From NCBI GenBank assembly GCA_963717385.1, contig CAVQWE010000027.1, forward strand, positions 248,001 through 312,000: DNA of 64,000 nucleotides, in the 5' to 3' direction. Shown one piece after another: positions 56,137-64,000 of the stretch (the stretch's first letter is position 1; the number at the start of each line of letters is the position of its first letter). The notes below the pieces were generated by a model. The model had not been told where the DNA came from. It worked only from the letters and a program-made list of their open reading frames with translations, and did no database searches. This stretch comes from Sva-07 sp963717385 (GTDB taxonomy: Bacteria; Actinomycetota; Acidimicrobiia; Acidimicrobiales; Ilumatobacteraceae). The position numbers and the translations under genes were made by a program.

Positions 56137-57654
56137 ATGAGCCAGACCAGCAGCACACTCGAACACACCGCGAACACTGCGTCAGAACACTTCGATGTGC
56201 TCATCGTCGGAGCGGGGATCTCCGGCGTCGGCGCCGGCTATCACCTGCAGGATCAGTACCCGGAGAAGTCGTTCGTGATCCTCGAGAAGTTCGAGAGTTT
56301 CGGCGGCACCTGGCTCACCCACAAGTACCCGGGCATCCGCTCCGACAGCGACCTCTACACGTTCGGCTACCGGTTCAAGCCGTGGATCGGCAAGCCGATC
56401 GCCACCGCCGACAAGATCCTCGCCTACATGGGTGAGGTGATCGACGAGAACGATCTCGATCGCCACATCCGCTATCGCCACGCGATCTCGTCGGCCGAGT
56501 GGTCGAGCGATGACAACCTCTGGACCGTGCATGCGACGCGCACCGATCCGGGCGGCGGCGCGTCCGAGGCGCTCACCTTCACCACGAACTTCTTGTGGAT
56601 GTGCCAGGGCTACTACAAGCACGAGCAGGGCTACACGCCCGATTGGCCCGGCATGGATTCGTACGGCGGTCAGATCGTCCACCCGCAGACCTGGCCGACC
56701 GACATCGATCTCGCTGGCAAGCAGGTCGTCGTCATCGGCTCCGGCGCCACCGCTGCCACCTTGGTCCCAGCAATCGCCGGCGACTGCGAACACGTCACGA
56801 TGCTGCAGCGATCACCGACCTACTTCGTGTCGCGCCCCAACGTGAACGAGGTCGCCGACATGCTCCGCAGCCTCGAGATCGACGAGACCTGGACCCACGA
56901 GATCGTGCGTCGCAAGGCGCTGCAGGATCAGGCGATGATCACCCAGCTGTCGTTCGACGAACCCGAGTGGTTGCGCAACGAACTCCTCAACGCCGTGCGC
57001 GCCGAGTTGCCAGAGGGCTACGACGTCGACACGCACTTCACTCCGAAGTACCGGCCATGGCAGCAGCGCCTTGCGATGGTTCCCGACGGCGACCTCTTCA
57101 AGGGGATCAGCAGCGGTGCTGCCTCGGTGGTCACCGACGAGATCGACACGTTCAACGAGACGGGCATCCTGTTGAAGTCGGGCGAACAACTCGATGCCGA
57201 CGTGATCGTCACGGCCACCGGATTCGACCTGAGCGTGCTCGGCGACATCGCGTTCACCGTCGATGGCGCCCCGGTGAACTTCGCCGACACGGTCACGTAC
57301 CGGGGGATGATGTTCACCGGGGTACCGAATCTGTTGTGGGTGTTCGGTTACTTCCGCGCCAGCTGGACGCTGCGGGCAGATCTGCTCGGCGACTTCGTGT
57401 GCCGGCTCCTCCACCACATGGACGACAAGGGCGCGCAGAAGGTGGTGCCCGAGTTGCGGACCGAAGACGCCGGCATGACCCTTGGCTCGTGGATCGACCC
57501 CGACAACTTCAACCCCGGCTACCTGACACGCAGCCAACATCTGATGCCGAAGGCCGGCGACAAGCCCGAGTGGCAGCACACCCAGGACTACTGGACCGAG
57601 AAGACCAGCCTGCCCGCCATCGACCTCGACGACGGCTGCCTGCACTACGACTGA
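56137..57654 (+). CDS. Flavin-containing (Baeyer-Villiger-type) monooxygenase
   Basis: 505 residues, intact. FAD loop GAGISGVGAG near residue 26; the FMO/BVMO fingerprint is seen as YGGQIVHPQTWP near residue 185; NADPH loop is IGSGATAATL near residue 205. Residues after this match bacterial ketone or siderophore-type monooxygenases. Clear ribosome site AAGGAG (56125-56130) 6 nt before ATG. It may oxidise ketones, amines or sulfur compounds; the following Gfo/Idh gene is only 42 bases away and may share the pathway. Confidence 0.92.
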   Translation: MSQTSSTLEHTANTASEHFDVLIVGAGISGVGAGYHLQDQYPEKSFVILEKFESFGGTWLTHKYPGIRSDSDLYTFGYRFKPWIGKPIATADKILAYMGEVIDENDLDRHIRYRHAISSAEWSSDDNLWTVHATRTDPGGGASEALTFTTNFLWMCQGYYKHEQGYTPDWPGMDSYGGQIVHPQTWPTDIDLAGKQVVVIGSGATAATLVPAIAGDCEHVTMLQRSPTYFVSRPNVNEVADMLRSLEIDETWTHEIVRRKALQDQAMITQLSFDEPEWLRNELLNAVRAELPEGYDVDTHFTPKYRPWQQRLAMVPDGDLFKGISSGAASVVTDEIDTFNETGILLKSGEQLDADVIVTATGFDLSVLGDIAFTVDGAPVNFADTVTYRGMMFTGVPNLLWVFGYFRASWTLRADLLGDFVCRLLHHMDDKGAQKVVPELRTEDAGMTLGSWIDPDNFNPGYLTRSQHLMPKAGDKPEWQHTQDYWTEKTSLPAIDLDDGCLHYD

Positions 57655-57696
57655 GAAGTGCATCACGGGCCAGACCCGGGCTGTCACACTGCCTGC

Positions 57697-58749
57697 ATGA
57701 CGGTTCGCATCGGGTTCATCGGCGCCGGGTTCATTGCTCGGACACACAATTGGTTCCTCAAGCACACCGCCGCCGACCATCGGATCGTCGCCGTGCACGA
57801 CATCGACGCCGATCGGGCGCAGGCGTTCGCCGATCGTGTCGGCGCCGATGTCGTCGCCGAGGACGAACTGTTCGATCGGGTCGACGCGGTGTTCGTGACG
57901 ACGTGGACGTCCGAGCACGAACGTCTCGTGGCGGCGGCCGCCGAGCGAGGTGTCGCCGTGTTCTGCGAGAAGCCGTTGGCGTTCGACGCGGCCGCGACAC
58001 AGCGCATGGTCGACGCCGTCGACGAGGTCGGCGTTGTCAACCAGGTCGGCCTGATCCTGCGGTTCATGCCGCAGTTCCTGCACACCAAGACCCTGCTCGC
58101 CGACGATCGCGCCGGTCGCCTGTTGGCGGTGTCGTTCCGCGACGATCAGTTCATCCCGATCCAGAGCCACTACGGATCGAACTGGCGCGTCGACCCCGCA
58201 CGCTGCGGCCGCGGCACGTTGCTCGAGCATTCGATCCACGACGTCGACATCATGCAGTGGCTGTGCGGCCCGGTCGATTCGGTGAGCGGCACCGTCCGCG
58301 AGGTGCACGGCCATCCACGCATCGACGACGTCGCCGTGGCCCGACTCGACTTCGCCAGCGGTGCCGTCGCATCGCTCACATCGATCTGGCACGACATCAC
58401 CGACCGGCCGAGCCTGCGCAGCATCGAGATCTTCTGCGAGAACCTCTACGTGCACCTCGACGGCGAGGCCACCAGCCCACTCACGTGGCAGTTCACCGGC
58501 GAACCGGTGCAGACGCTCGGTGGTGACGAGCTCGCCCGAGCCTGCATCGAGGCCGGACTGGCCGATGAGCGCGACCTCGCTCCGGTGGTGGGTGGAGCGA
58601 TGTTCAATCCGCTGACCGGATTCCTCGACGCATTCGCCAGCGGTGTTCCCTCCCCACTTCCACTACGCGAGGCACTCGCCGCCCACCGCCTGGTCGACGC
58701 GATCTACGCCTCCGCCGACGCCGGCGGATCACCGACGACCATCGCATGA
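57697..58749 (+). CDS. Gfo/Idh/MocA-family oxidoreductase
   Basis: 350 residues, intact. Rossmann GFIGAGFIARTH near residue 6, the FCEKPLAF motif near residue 95 (Lys-Pro of the family, catalytic Lys) and the C-terminal fold with HSIHDVDIMQWL, whose His is the usual catalytic neighbour. Acts on sugars, inositols or related polyols with NAD(P). Follows the FMO gene closely. Confidence 0.92.
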   Translation: MTVRIGFIGAGFIARTHNWFLKHTAADHRIVAVHDIDADRAQAFADRVGADVVAEDELFDRVDAVFVTTWTSEHERLVAAAAERGVAVFCEKPLAFDAAATQRMVDAVDEVGVVNQVGLILRFMPQFLHTKTLLADDRAGRLLAVSFRDDQFIPIQSHYGSNWRVDPARCGRGTLLEHSIHDVDIMQWLCGPVDSVSGTVREVHGHPRIDDVAVARLDFASGAVASLTSIWHDITDRPSLRSIEIFCENLYVHLDGEATSPLTWQFTGEPVQTLGGDELARACIEAGLADERDLAPVVGGAMFNPLTGFLDAFASGVPSPLPLREALAAHRLVDAIYASADAGGSPTTIA

Positions 58750-58775
58750 ACTGAGAGATGTACCTGGCACTTCCC

Positions 58776-59540
58776 TCACACGAACATACGACGGAGGATT
58801 TCGTAGGAATACTGCGAGGCGAGCTGCTGGAGAAACTTCGGGAAGTCGACCGAGGCCGTACCGCTCGACAGGTCCGAGATCGCCCGGATCACGCACAGCG
58901 GAACCTCGCCGAGTTCATGACACACCTGGGCCACCGCCGCGCCCTCCATGTCGACGCAGAGTGCGTCGGGTGTTCGACGCCGCACGATGTCTTTGAGGTC
59001 GCCCTCGATGAACTCGTCGCCGGTCGCGACCTGACCGACGTGCACCGACGACCGACCGATGCCGAGTTCGGCGAGTTGCTCGGCGGTCACGATCGTCGCG
59101 AGTCCGACGTCGAGAAACTCGGTGGCAGCCTCGACGGCGGCCGACGTCATCGAGGGATCGGTTGCCAACTCGACGACACCCAGCAGTGGAATTTCACCAC
59201 GGGCGAACATCTCCGGCGGACCGGCGAGGTCGTGCTGCACCAATTCCGACGCAACGACCACGTCGCCAACTGCCAGGTGATCGTGGAGGGCACCGGCGAT
59301 GCCGGTGAACACGATGGCGTCGACGTGATGGTCGCGTATGAGCGACGCCGCAGTGAGCGCAGCGGCGACCTTGCCGATGCGCGACTGCACGACCGTGACC
59401 CGTTGGCCTGCGAGCACACCGTGTCGATACAGCCGCCCAGCGTCGTCGGTGACGGTTTCGGCGTCGAGATGATGGTGGAGGCGTTCGACTTCCTCTGCCA
59501 TCGCGCCGATCACACCAACATGTCGATGCCCGAGAACCAT
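58776..59540 (-). CDS. mtnN: 5'-methylthioadenosine/S-adenosylhomocysteine nucleosidase
   Basis: 254 residues. GVIGAMAEEVERL at the start holds the catalytic-region Glu, TGIAGAL lies in the middle, and MEGAAVAQVCHEL contains the Met-Glu pair that positions the ribose. RAISDLS carries the catalytic Asp. It splits the adenine from methylthioadenosine and S-adenosylhomocysteine for methionine salvage. TACGAT on the minus strand (plus 59547-59552) ends 6 nt before ATG. No salvage partner gene is adjacent. Confidence 0.95.
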   Translation of the reverse strand: MVLGHRHVGVIGAMAEEVERLHHHLDAETVTDDAGRLYRHGVLAGQRVTVVQSRIGKVAAALTAASLIRDHHVDAIVFTGIAGALHDHLAVGDVVVASELVQHDLAGPPEMFARGEIPLLGVVELATDPSMTSAAVEAATEFLDVGLATIVTAEQLAELGIGRSSVHVGQVATGDEFIEGDLKDIVRRRTPDALCVDMEGAAVAQVCHELGEVPLCVIRAISDLSSGTASVDFPKFLQQLASQYSYEILRRMFV

Positions 59541-59585
59541 CGCGGCATCGTACGACGCCGGCAGTTCGCAACGCTCAGGTGCGAC

Positions 59586-59822
59586 TCAGGTGTGGCGCGG
59601 GCGTTGCGCTGGCGGGAGCGCGCAGGCACGCATCGGTTGTCCGAACAACGGGTTGATCGGACAGAGCCCGAAGACACCGGTTGCGATCGGCAACAGCGCA
59701 AACACGGCGAGTGCAGTTCCCACCCCACCACCGATCAGCAGCCCCGCCGCCATGAGGACGAGACCACCGCCGATTCGTATCCCACGGCCGACCGACGTGT
59801 TCATGAACGAGAGGAATCGCAT
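59586..59822 (-). CDS. DUF2892 (YgaP membrane-part-like) small membrane protein
   Basis: 78 residues with two helices. SVGRGIRIGGGLVLMAAGLL and TGVFGLCPINPLFG are the DUF2892 hallmark. The CP motif resembles the end of the YgaP membrane anchor, often linked to sulfur or thiosulfate metabolism. ATG 59822 is preceded by TATACT (minus strand; plus 59829-59834) at 6 nt, lying under a CsoR/CstR-like operator. Possibly induced by copper or by sulfide/persulfide. Confidence 0.88.
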   Translation of the reverse strand: MRFLSFMNTSVGRGIRIGGGLVLMAAGLLIGGGVGTALAVFALLPIATGVFGLCPINPLFGQPMRACALPPAQRPRHT

Positions 59823-59828
59823 GACTCC

Positions 59829-59847
59829 AGTATACCCCCATGGGTAT
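59829..59847. promoter_or_regulatory. Perfect -10 (TATACT) overlapped by a CsoR/CstR-like operator
   Basis: On the minus strand TATACT (plus 59829-59834) ends 6 nt before the DUF2892 start. It is overlapped by ATACCC-CCAT-GGGTAT (59832-59847), which matches the ATACCC...GGGTAT core of CsoR-family sites, including CstR that controls sulfide detoxification genes. No CsoR-family gene is in the window. Confidence 0.6.
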
Positions 59848-59886
59848 GCATGGAACAACGGGACGAGCGAGCGGGTTGGTTCCACC

Positions 59887-60174
59887 ATGGCAACAGCAAG
59901 CTGGAACGGAACCGTCATCGCCCAGTCCGACGACACCGTCGTCGTCGAAGGCAACCACTACTTCCCGATCGCCTCCGTCACCGAGGGCGTCCTCGTCGAC
60001 AGCGACCACACATCAGTGTGCTCGTGGAAGGGCACGGCGAAGTACTACTCGCTCGACGTCGGTGGCGAACAGAACACCAACGCCGTCTTCGAGTATCCCG
60101 AACCCAAGCAGGCTGCGGCGGAGATCACGGGCCGCGTGGCGTTCTGGAAGGGCGTCACGGTCACCGCCGACTGA
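59887..60174 (+). CDS. DUF427-domain protein
   Basis: 95 residues. The DUF427 pattern is visible as a short barrel: ASWNGTVIAQSDDTVVVEGNHYFP (part), SVCSWKGTAKYYSL and GRVAFWKGVTV. Proteins of this kind are small, soluble and unexplained, often near short-chain dehydrogenases. Divergent from the DUF2892 gene, with the CsoR-like site between. Intact. Confidence 0.88.
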   Translation: MATASWNGTVIAQSDDTVVVEGNHYFPIASVTEGVLVDSDHTSVCSWKGTAKYYSLDVGGEQNTNAVFEYPEPKQAAAEITGRVAFWKGVTVTAD

Positions 60175-60200
60175 CGGGTTGCAGTCCGTTCGGCGTCATT

Positions 60201-60216
60201 GTTAGGGTTGCCTAAC
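60201..60216 (+). promoter_or_regulatory. DtxR/IdeR-like iron box over the promoter of the iron ABC operon
   Basis: GTTAGG-GTTG-CCTAAC, a perfect 6-bp inverted repeat two bases before ATG 60218. It resembles the DtxR/IdeR consensus TTAGGTTAGSCTAACCTAA over the left half and centre. TAGGGT (60203-60208) inside it has the spacing of a -10 for a near-leaderless transcript, so a bound repressor would block initiation when iron is plentiful. Confidence 0.6.
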
Positions 60217-60217
60217 T

Positions 60218-61299
60218 ATGAACCGAAAGCATCCTCGATACCTACTGGGAAGTGTGCTGGTCGGCGCACTCGTCATGACCGCGTGCGGCAGCGACGACGC
60301 TACAGGTGACAGCTCCACCGACAACTCCACCGCACCTCGGCGATCACCAACACCACGGCCAACGCCGACGACGCGTCCGGCACGATCACCGTCTACACCG
60401 GGCGCCACTACGGCATCGAGGACGTGTTCGACCAGTTCACCTCCGACACCGGCATCGAGGTCCGCTTCACCACCGGCAACGATCCCGAGCTGCGCGAGCG
60501 CCTCATCGCCGAAGGCGCCAACACTCCTGCCGACGTCGTCATGACCGCCGACGCGGCCAACATCGAGCTCTCGGCCGACGCAGGCATCCTGGCCAGCGTC
60601 GACAGCGAGGTCCTCACTTCCACGATCCCCGAGGAACTGCGCAGCGAGGCCAACGAATGGTTCTCACTCAGTCAGCGCCTCCGGGTGATCATCGCCAGCA
60701 CCGAGCGTGTCGAGAACCCACCGACCACCTACGCCGGCGTGGGCGACCCCGAGTGGCAGGGCAAGATCTGCCTGCGTCCCAGCACCCACCCCTACACGCA
60801 GTCGTTGGTCGCCTCGCTGATCATCGCCGAGGGCGAAGAGCGTGCCACCGAGATCGTGCAGTCGTGGGTCGACAACGATCCGCTCTACATCAACAGCGAC
60901 ACCGACATCTACAAGGCCGTCGCCGACGGCGAGTGCGACGTGGCGATCGCCAACACGTACTACCTCGGCCGTCTGATCGAAGAAGACCCGGCCTTCCCCG
61001 TGGAGGTCGTGTGGCCCGAGCAGGACGGTCGTGGCGCTCACGTCAACGTGAGCACGGCCGCGGTCACCGCCAACGCCCCGAACCCCGCCGGTGCGCTCGC
61101 ACTGATCGAGTGGCTCGCCACCGATGGCCAGCAGCAGTTCGCCGACGCCAACTTCGAGTATCCGGTCGACCCCACCGTCGCCGCCAACGAGATCATCGCC
61201 GGCTTCGGTGAGTTCACCGCCGACGTCGCAGCGGTGCGCCAGCTCGGCGCCAACCAACCGGCAGCCGTCGAGGTGCTCAGCGCCACCGGCTACGAGTGA
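60218..61299 (+). CDS. Iron(III) ABC transporter substrate-binding lipoprotein (frame change in linker)
   Basis: The N-terminus is a lipoprotein signal with lipobox VMTACGSD (Cys near residue 23), followed by a Ser/Thr-rich linker. Between about 60330 and 60340 the frame must change by two (two extra bases or one missing) to join TITVYTGRHYGIEDVFDQF. The mature part has NTYYLG and the VWPEQDGRGAH region seen in FutA/FbpA-like Fe(III)-binding proteins; tyrosines such as those in NTYY are the usual iron ligands. Repaired length is about 360 residues. First gene of an iron-uptake operon under a DtxR-like box. Confidence 0.85.
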
Positions 61300-61313
61300 G
61301 CTGACGCCGACGC

Positions 61314-62995
61314 ATGACCAACCTGATCACCGACGCTGCCGACCTCGCGCCGAACGACCACACCGGGTCCGGTTCTGCGGAGCGGTCTGGTGTCGACGCG
61401 ATCATCGACCACGTCGGTGCTCGGCCAACGGGCACGATCGTGGACCGCCACGGCGGTGATCTCGGCGGTTGCCATCGCCGTGTCGATTCCCGTGCTGGTG
61501 ATCGTGTGGTCGATCGTGCAGCCGAGCACCGAGGTGTGGGAAGAGCTGTGGGCCACCCGCCTGCCGGGCATGATCCGCGACACCGCCACCCTGTTGATCA
61601 CGGTGCTCGTGGGCACGCTCGTGCTCGGCACGTCGCTCGCCTGGCTCGTCACCGCCTACCAGTTCCCCGGTCGGCGAATCCTCGGCTGGCTGCTGGTGAC
61701 CCCACTCGCGATCCCTGGTTACGTGCTCGGATTCGTGTGGCTCGACACGCTGCAGGAGCCGCTCGGCGCACGCGCTGTGCGATCGATCTGGCTGTGCGCA
61801 CTGGTGCTCACGATCACGCTCTATCCGTACGTGTACCTGTTCGCCCGGGCAGCGTTCCGCGAGCAGTCGCAGCGCCGCGATCGACGTCGCCCGCAGCCTC
61901 GGATGCAGCCGCACCGAAGCGTTCTGGCGCGTCGTGCTGCCGATGGCTCGACCATCGCTCGCCGGCGGCGCCGCGCTCGTGGGGATGGAGGTGCTCACCG
62001 ACGTCGGCACCGTGCGCCTGTTCAACGTGTCGACCATCGCCGACGGCGTGCTGCGAGTGTGGTTCGGCACCGGCAACCGCAACGCCGCCGCCGAGTTGGC
62101 CGTGCTGTTGATCGGCATCGCCATCGTGCTGATCGCCATGGAACGGCTGGCACGCGGTCGGGCTCGTTTCACGCAATCGGGATCGCGCACCGGCCTCCAT
62201 GTCGAGCGGCTGCGGGGCGGCCGGGCCCTCGTCGCCTCGGCGGTCGGATGGTCGGTGTTCACGCTCGCTGTTGCCCTCCCGGTGTACCGACTGATCACGT
62301 GGGCGCTCGAGGCACGCCGCACCGATCAGACCGCCACCGTTGCGGGCGATCTCGGGTTCCATCTGATGTCGTCGCTGCGCGTTGCGGCGGTCGCCACGCT
62401 CGTGTGCCTGGCTCTCGGATTGCTCTTGGTTGCCGGGCTGAATCGTCGACGGCTGAGCGGCTCACTGCTCGCCCGATTCGCAACACTCGGGTACACAGTG
62501 CCTGGCCCAGTCGTCGCCATCGGGGTGCTCGTCACGCTCGCCGCGCTCGACCGCACCGGCTGGCTGCCCGACGGTTGGCTGCTGGTCGGATCGTTCGTCG
62601 GGCTGATCTACGCGTTGGTCGTGCGCTTCCTCGCAGTGGCGTACCAAGGGATCGAATCGAGCGTTGGCAAGGTGTCGCCGTCGGTGGTCGCAAGTGCGCG
62701 CACGCTCGGCGCCGGCCGGTTCCGCGTGGCAACGCGGGTCGAACTCCCGTTGGCCGGAGCCGGCATCATCGCCGCGTCGGTGTTGGTGGCGATCGACACG
62801 TTGAAGGAACTGCCGATCACGTTGATCCTGCGACCGTTCGGCACCGAGACGCTGCCGATCTGGGTGTGGCAGGCCACGTCCGAGAGTCTGTGGGTGCAGG
62901 CCGCAGTGCCGTCGTTGGCGATCGTTGCCGTGGGCATGGTGCTGGTGGCGGTACTGCTGTGGACCCTCGAACACGGAGCCGAGACCGTGTCATGA
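61314..62995 (+). CDS. Iron(III) ABC transporter double permease (FbpB-like; frame changes)
   Basis: About 560 residues after repair, with about twelve helices in two permease halves. The first half reads through AVAIAVSIPVLVIVWS and PLAIPGYVLGFVW, and the EAA loop spans SAAIDVARSLGCSRTEAFWRVVLP. A second EAA-like loop is SARTLGAGRFRVATRVELPLAGAG. The frame changes near the start (about 61330-61390; alternatively translation starts at GTG 61390) and again at 61870 (extra C). The stop overlaps the ATP-binding gene (ATGA). Role: membrane channel for ferric iron. Confidence 0.83.
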
Positions 62996-64000
62996 GCGGT
63001 CTGACGACGAGGTTCCCTGAGGCCACCGCGGCCGTTACCGTGCCGTCCTCGATGGATGCCGCTCTCGACCAGCCCCGTGCCGCGTTGTCGGTGAACGGAC
63101 TGACCCGGCACATCGCCGGGCGCGACGTGGTCGATCAGGTGTCGTTCGATGTCGCCGACGGCGAACTCGTGGTGATCGTCGGACCGAGCGGTTGCGGCAA
63201 GTCGTCGCTGCTGCGGGCGGTGGCCGGACTCGACCCGATCGCCGCCGGCCGAGTGGAACTCGACGGGCGAGACGTCACTGCGCTGCCACCCGAGAAGCGT
63301 CGCATCGGTCTGGTGTTCCAGGACCACGCGTTGTTCCCCCACCGTCGCGTCGATCAGAACATCGCATTCGGGCTCACCAAGCTCGACCGCACCGCACGGA
63401 CTCGGCGAGTGGATGAACTGCTCGAACTCGTCAGGCTCCCCGGCGTGGGCAAGCGCTACCCGCACGAGCTGTCGGGCGGCGAGCAGCAGCGCATCGCGCT
63501 GGCCCGGGCGTTGGCTCCCGATCCCGCCGTCGTGCTGCTCGACGAACCGTTCGCCAGCCTCGACCCGTCGCTGCGCGACGACGTGCGTTCCGACGTGATC
63601 GAGGCGCTGCGCTTGCGCAACGCGGCCGCCGTGCTCGTCACCCACGACCGTGAAGAAGCACTGGCGCTCGGCGATCGGGTCGCTGTGATGTCAGCGGGCA
63701 AGATGCTCCAGATCGACCGACCCGACGAGGTGTACGAGCGTCCGAGCGATCGGTTCGTGGCCACCTTCCTCGGCGATGCGTCGTTCCTCCCCGACCCGAA
63801 CGCACCCGAGCTGGCGATGATGGCCCGGCCGCACGATCTGGCCCTCGTCGACGACGGTGGCCACGATCGGGTCACCGCACGCCGCTATCTCGGCGCGTCC
63901 TGGCGATACACGGTGCGACGCGCCGATGGCTCCGACGTCGACGTCGACCTTGCCGGGGGCCCCGGCACCATGCCGTTGGAAGTCGGCGATGCCTGCACCG
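62992..64000 (+). CDS. Iron(III) ABC transporter ATP-binding protein (3' end outside window)
   Basis: Open to the right edge. Walker A GPSGCGKSS near residue 64, Q-loop VFQDHALFPH, signature LSGGEQQR, Walker B VVLLDEPF and H-loop VTHDREEA are all intact, matching FbpC-type ATPases. An extended N-terminus of about 30 residues precedes the first strand. A TOBE-like region begins at about 63790. It overlaps the permease stop by four bases. Probably powers ferric iron uptake with the two upstream genes. Confidence 0.93.
   Translation, partial: MSGLTTRFPEATAAVTVPSSMDAALDQPRAALSVNGLTRHIAGRDVVDQVSFDVADGELVVIVGPSGCGKSSLLRAVAGLDPIAAGRVELDGRDVTALPPEKRRIGLVFQDHALFPHRRVDQNIAFGLTKLDRTARTRRVDELLELVRLPGVGKRYPHELSGGEQQRIALARALAPDPAVVLLDEPFASLDPSLRDDVRSDVIEALRLRNAAAVLVTHDREEALALGDRVAVMSAGKMLQIDRPDEVYERPSDRFVATFLGDASFLPDPNAPELAMMARPHDLALVDDGGHDRVTARRYLGASWRYTVRRADGSDVDVDLAGGPGTMPLEVGDACT

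Noticed and set aside
1..64000. CRISPR array, tRNA or rRNA genes, prophage or insertion sequence
   Set aside because: No regularly spaced direct repeats, no cloverleaf or rRNA-like stretch in the short gaps, and no transposase, integrase or phage protein among the frames.

Overview
This is 64 kb of high-GC, gene-dense, operon-rich DNA from an actinomycete-type bacterium. The best guess is class Acidimicrobiia, close to Ilumatobacter; this is inferred from gene content, not from a marker gene. Supporting traits are two F420-type luciferase-like monooxygenases, mycofactocin-type MftE/MftF, a DUF4395 protein, abundant SDR, VOC and FMO enzymes, GTG starts, ATGA/GTGA overlaps, and a TANNNT hexamer 6-9 nt before more than twenty start codons, which points to leaderless transcription. 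No rRNA, tRNA, CRISPR array, phage gene, integrase or transposase was seen. No gap between genes reaches 300 bases.

Layout. 1-2.3 kb: 3' part of a family 3 glycosidase. 2.3-8.4 kb: DedA protein, then a tightly coupled run of electron-transfer flavoprotein alpha, FixC-like ETF:quinone oxidoreductase, FixX ferredoxin, ETF beta, MftE peptidase and MftF glycosyltransferase. This is a mycofactocin-linked electron-transfer module without mftABCD in view. 8.4-20.8 kb: envelope and housekeeping genes (DUF4395, alanine-racemase-like protein, membrane acyltransferase-like protein, ROK protein, secreted transglycosylase/M23 protein, 2OG-Fe(II) oxygenase, D-cysteine desulfhydrase/ACC deaminase, ung, YihY, hydrolase-OsmC fusion, cation:proton antiporter). 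20.8-27.2 kb: aldehyde dehydrogenase divergent from a potABCD-type polyamine transporter that is coupled to a gamma-glutamylcyclotransferase-like gene, a likely polyamine uptake and catabolism unit. 27.2-34.9 kb: dinB, LLM enzyme, N,N-dimethylformamidase-like protein, acyl-ACP thioesterase, S51-like peptidase, sulfatase and an unknown gene. 35-40.5 kb: a two-domain protein whose C-terminal half resembles cyanobacterial acyl-ACP reductase, coupled to an SDR; a spermidine-synthase-like gene; and a multicopper oxidase carrying an extra cupredoxin. 40.6-60.2 kb: oxidoreductases, small regulators and signalling genes, all intact. 60.2-64 kb: an iron(III) ABC importer operon under a DtxR-like box, running off the right edge.

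Two features stand out beyond gene content. First, about fifteen genes are broken by single-base changes. Of the events that can be resolved (about 32), every one is a one-base insertion. They are clustered (seven in one aldehyde dehydrogenase, five in dinB) and absent from 1-8.06 kb and 40.2-60.3 kb. Sequencing or assembly error is the most likely cause. Coordinates given for such genes span the restored gene. Second, a 33-bp near-perfect palindrome occurs three times; it lies in frame inside the sulfatase, supplies the C-terminus of the cyclotransferase-like protein, and supplies the stop codons of two convergent genes. Two further families of paired hairpin repeats lie between genes.
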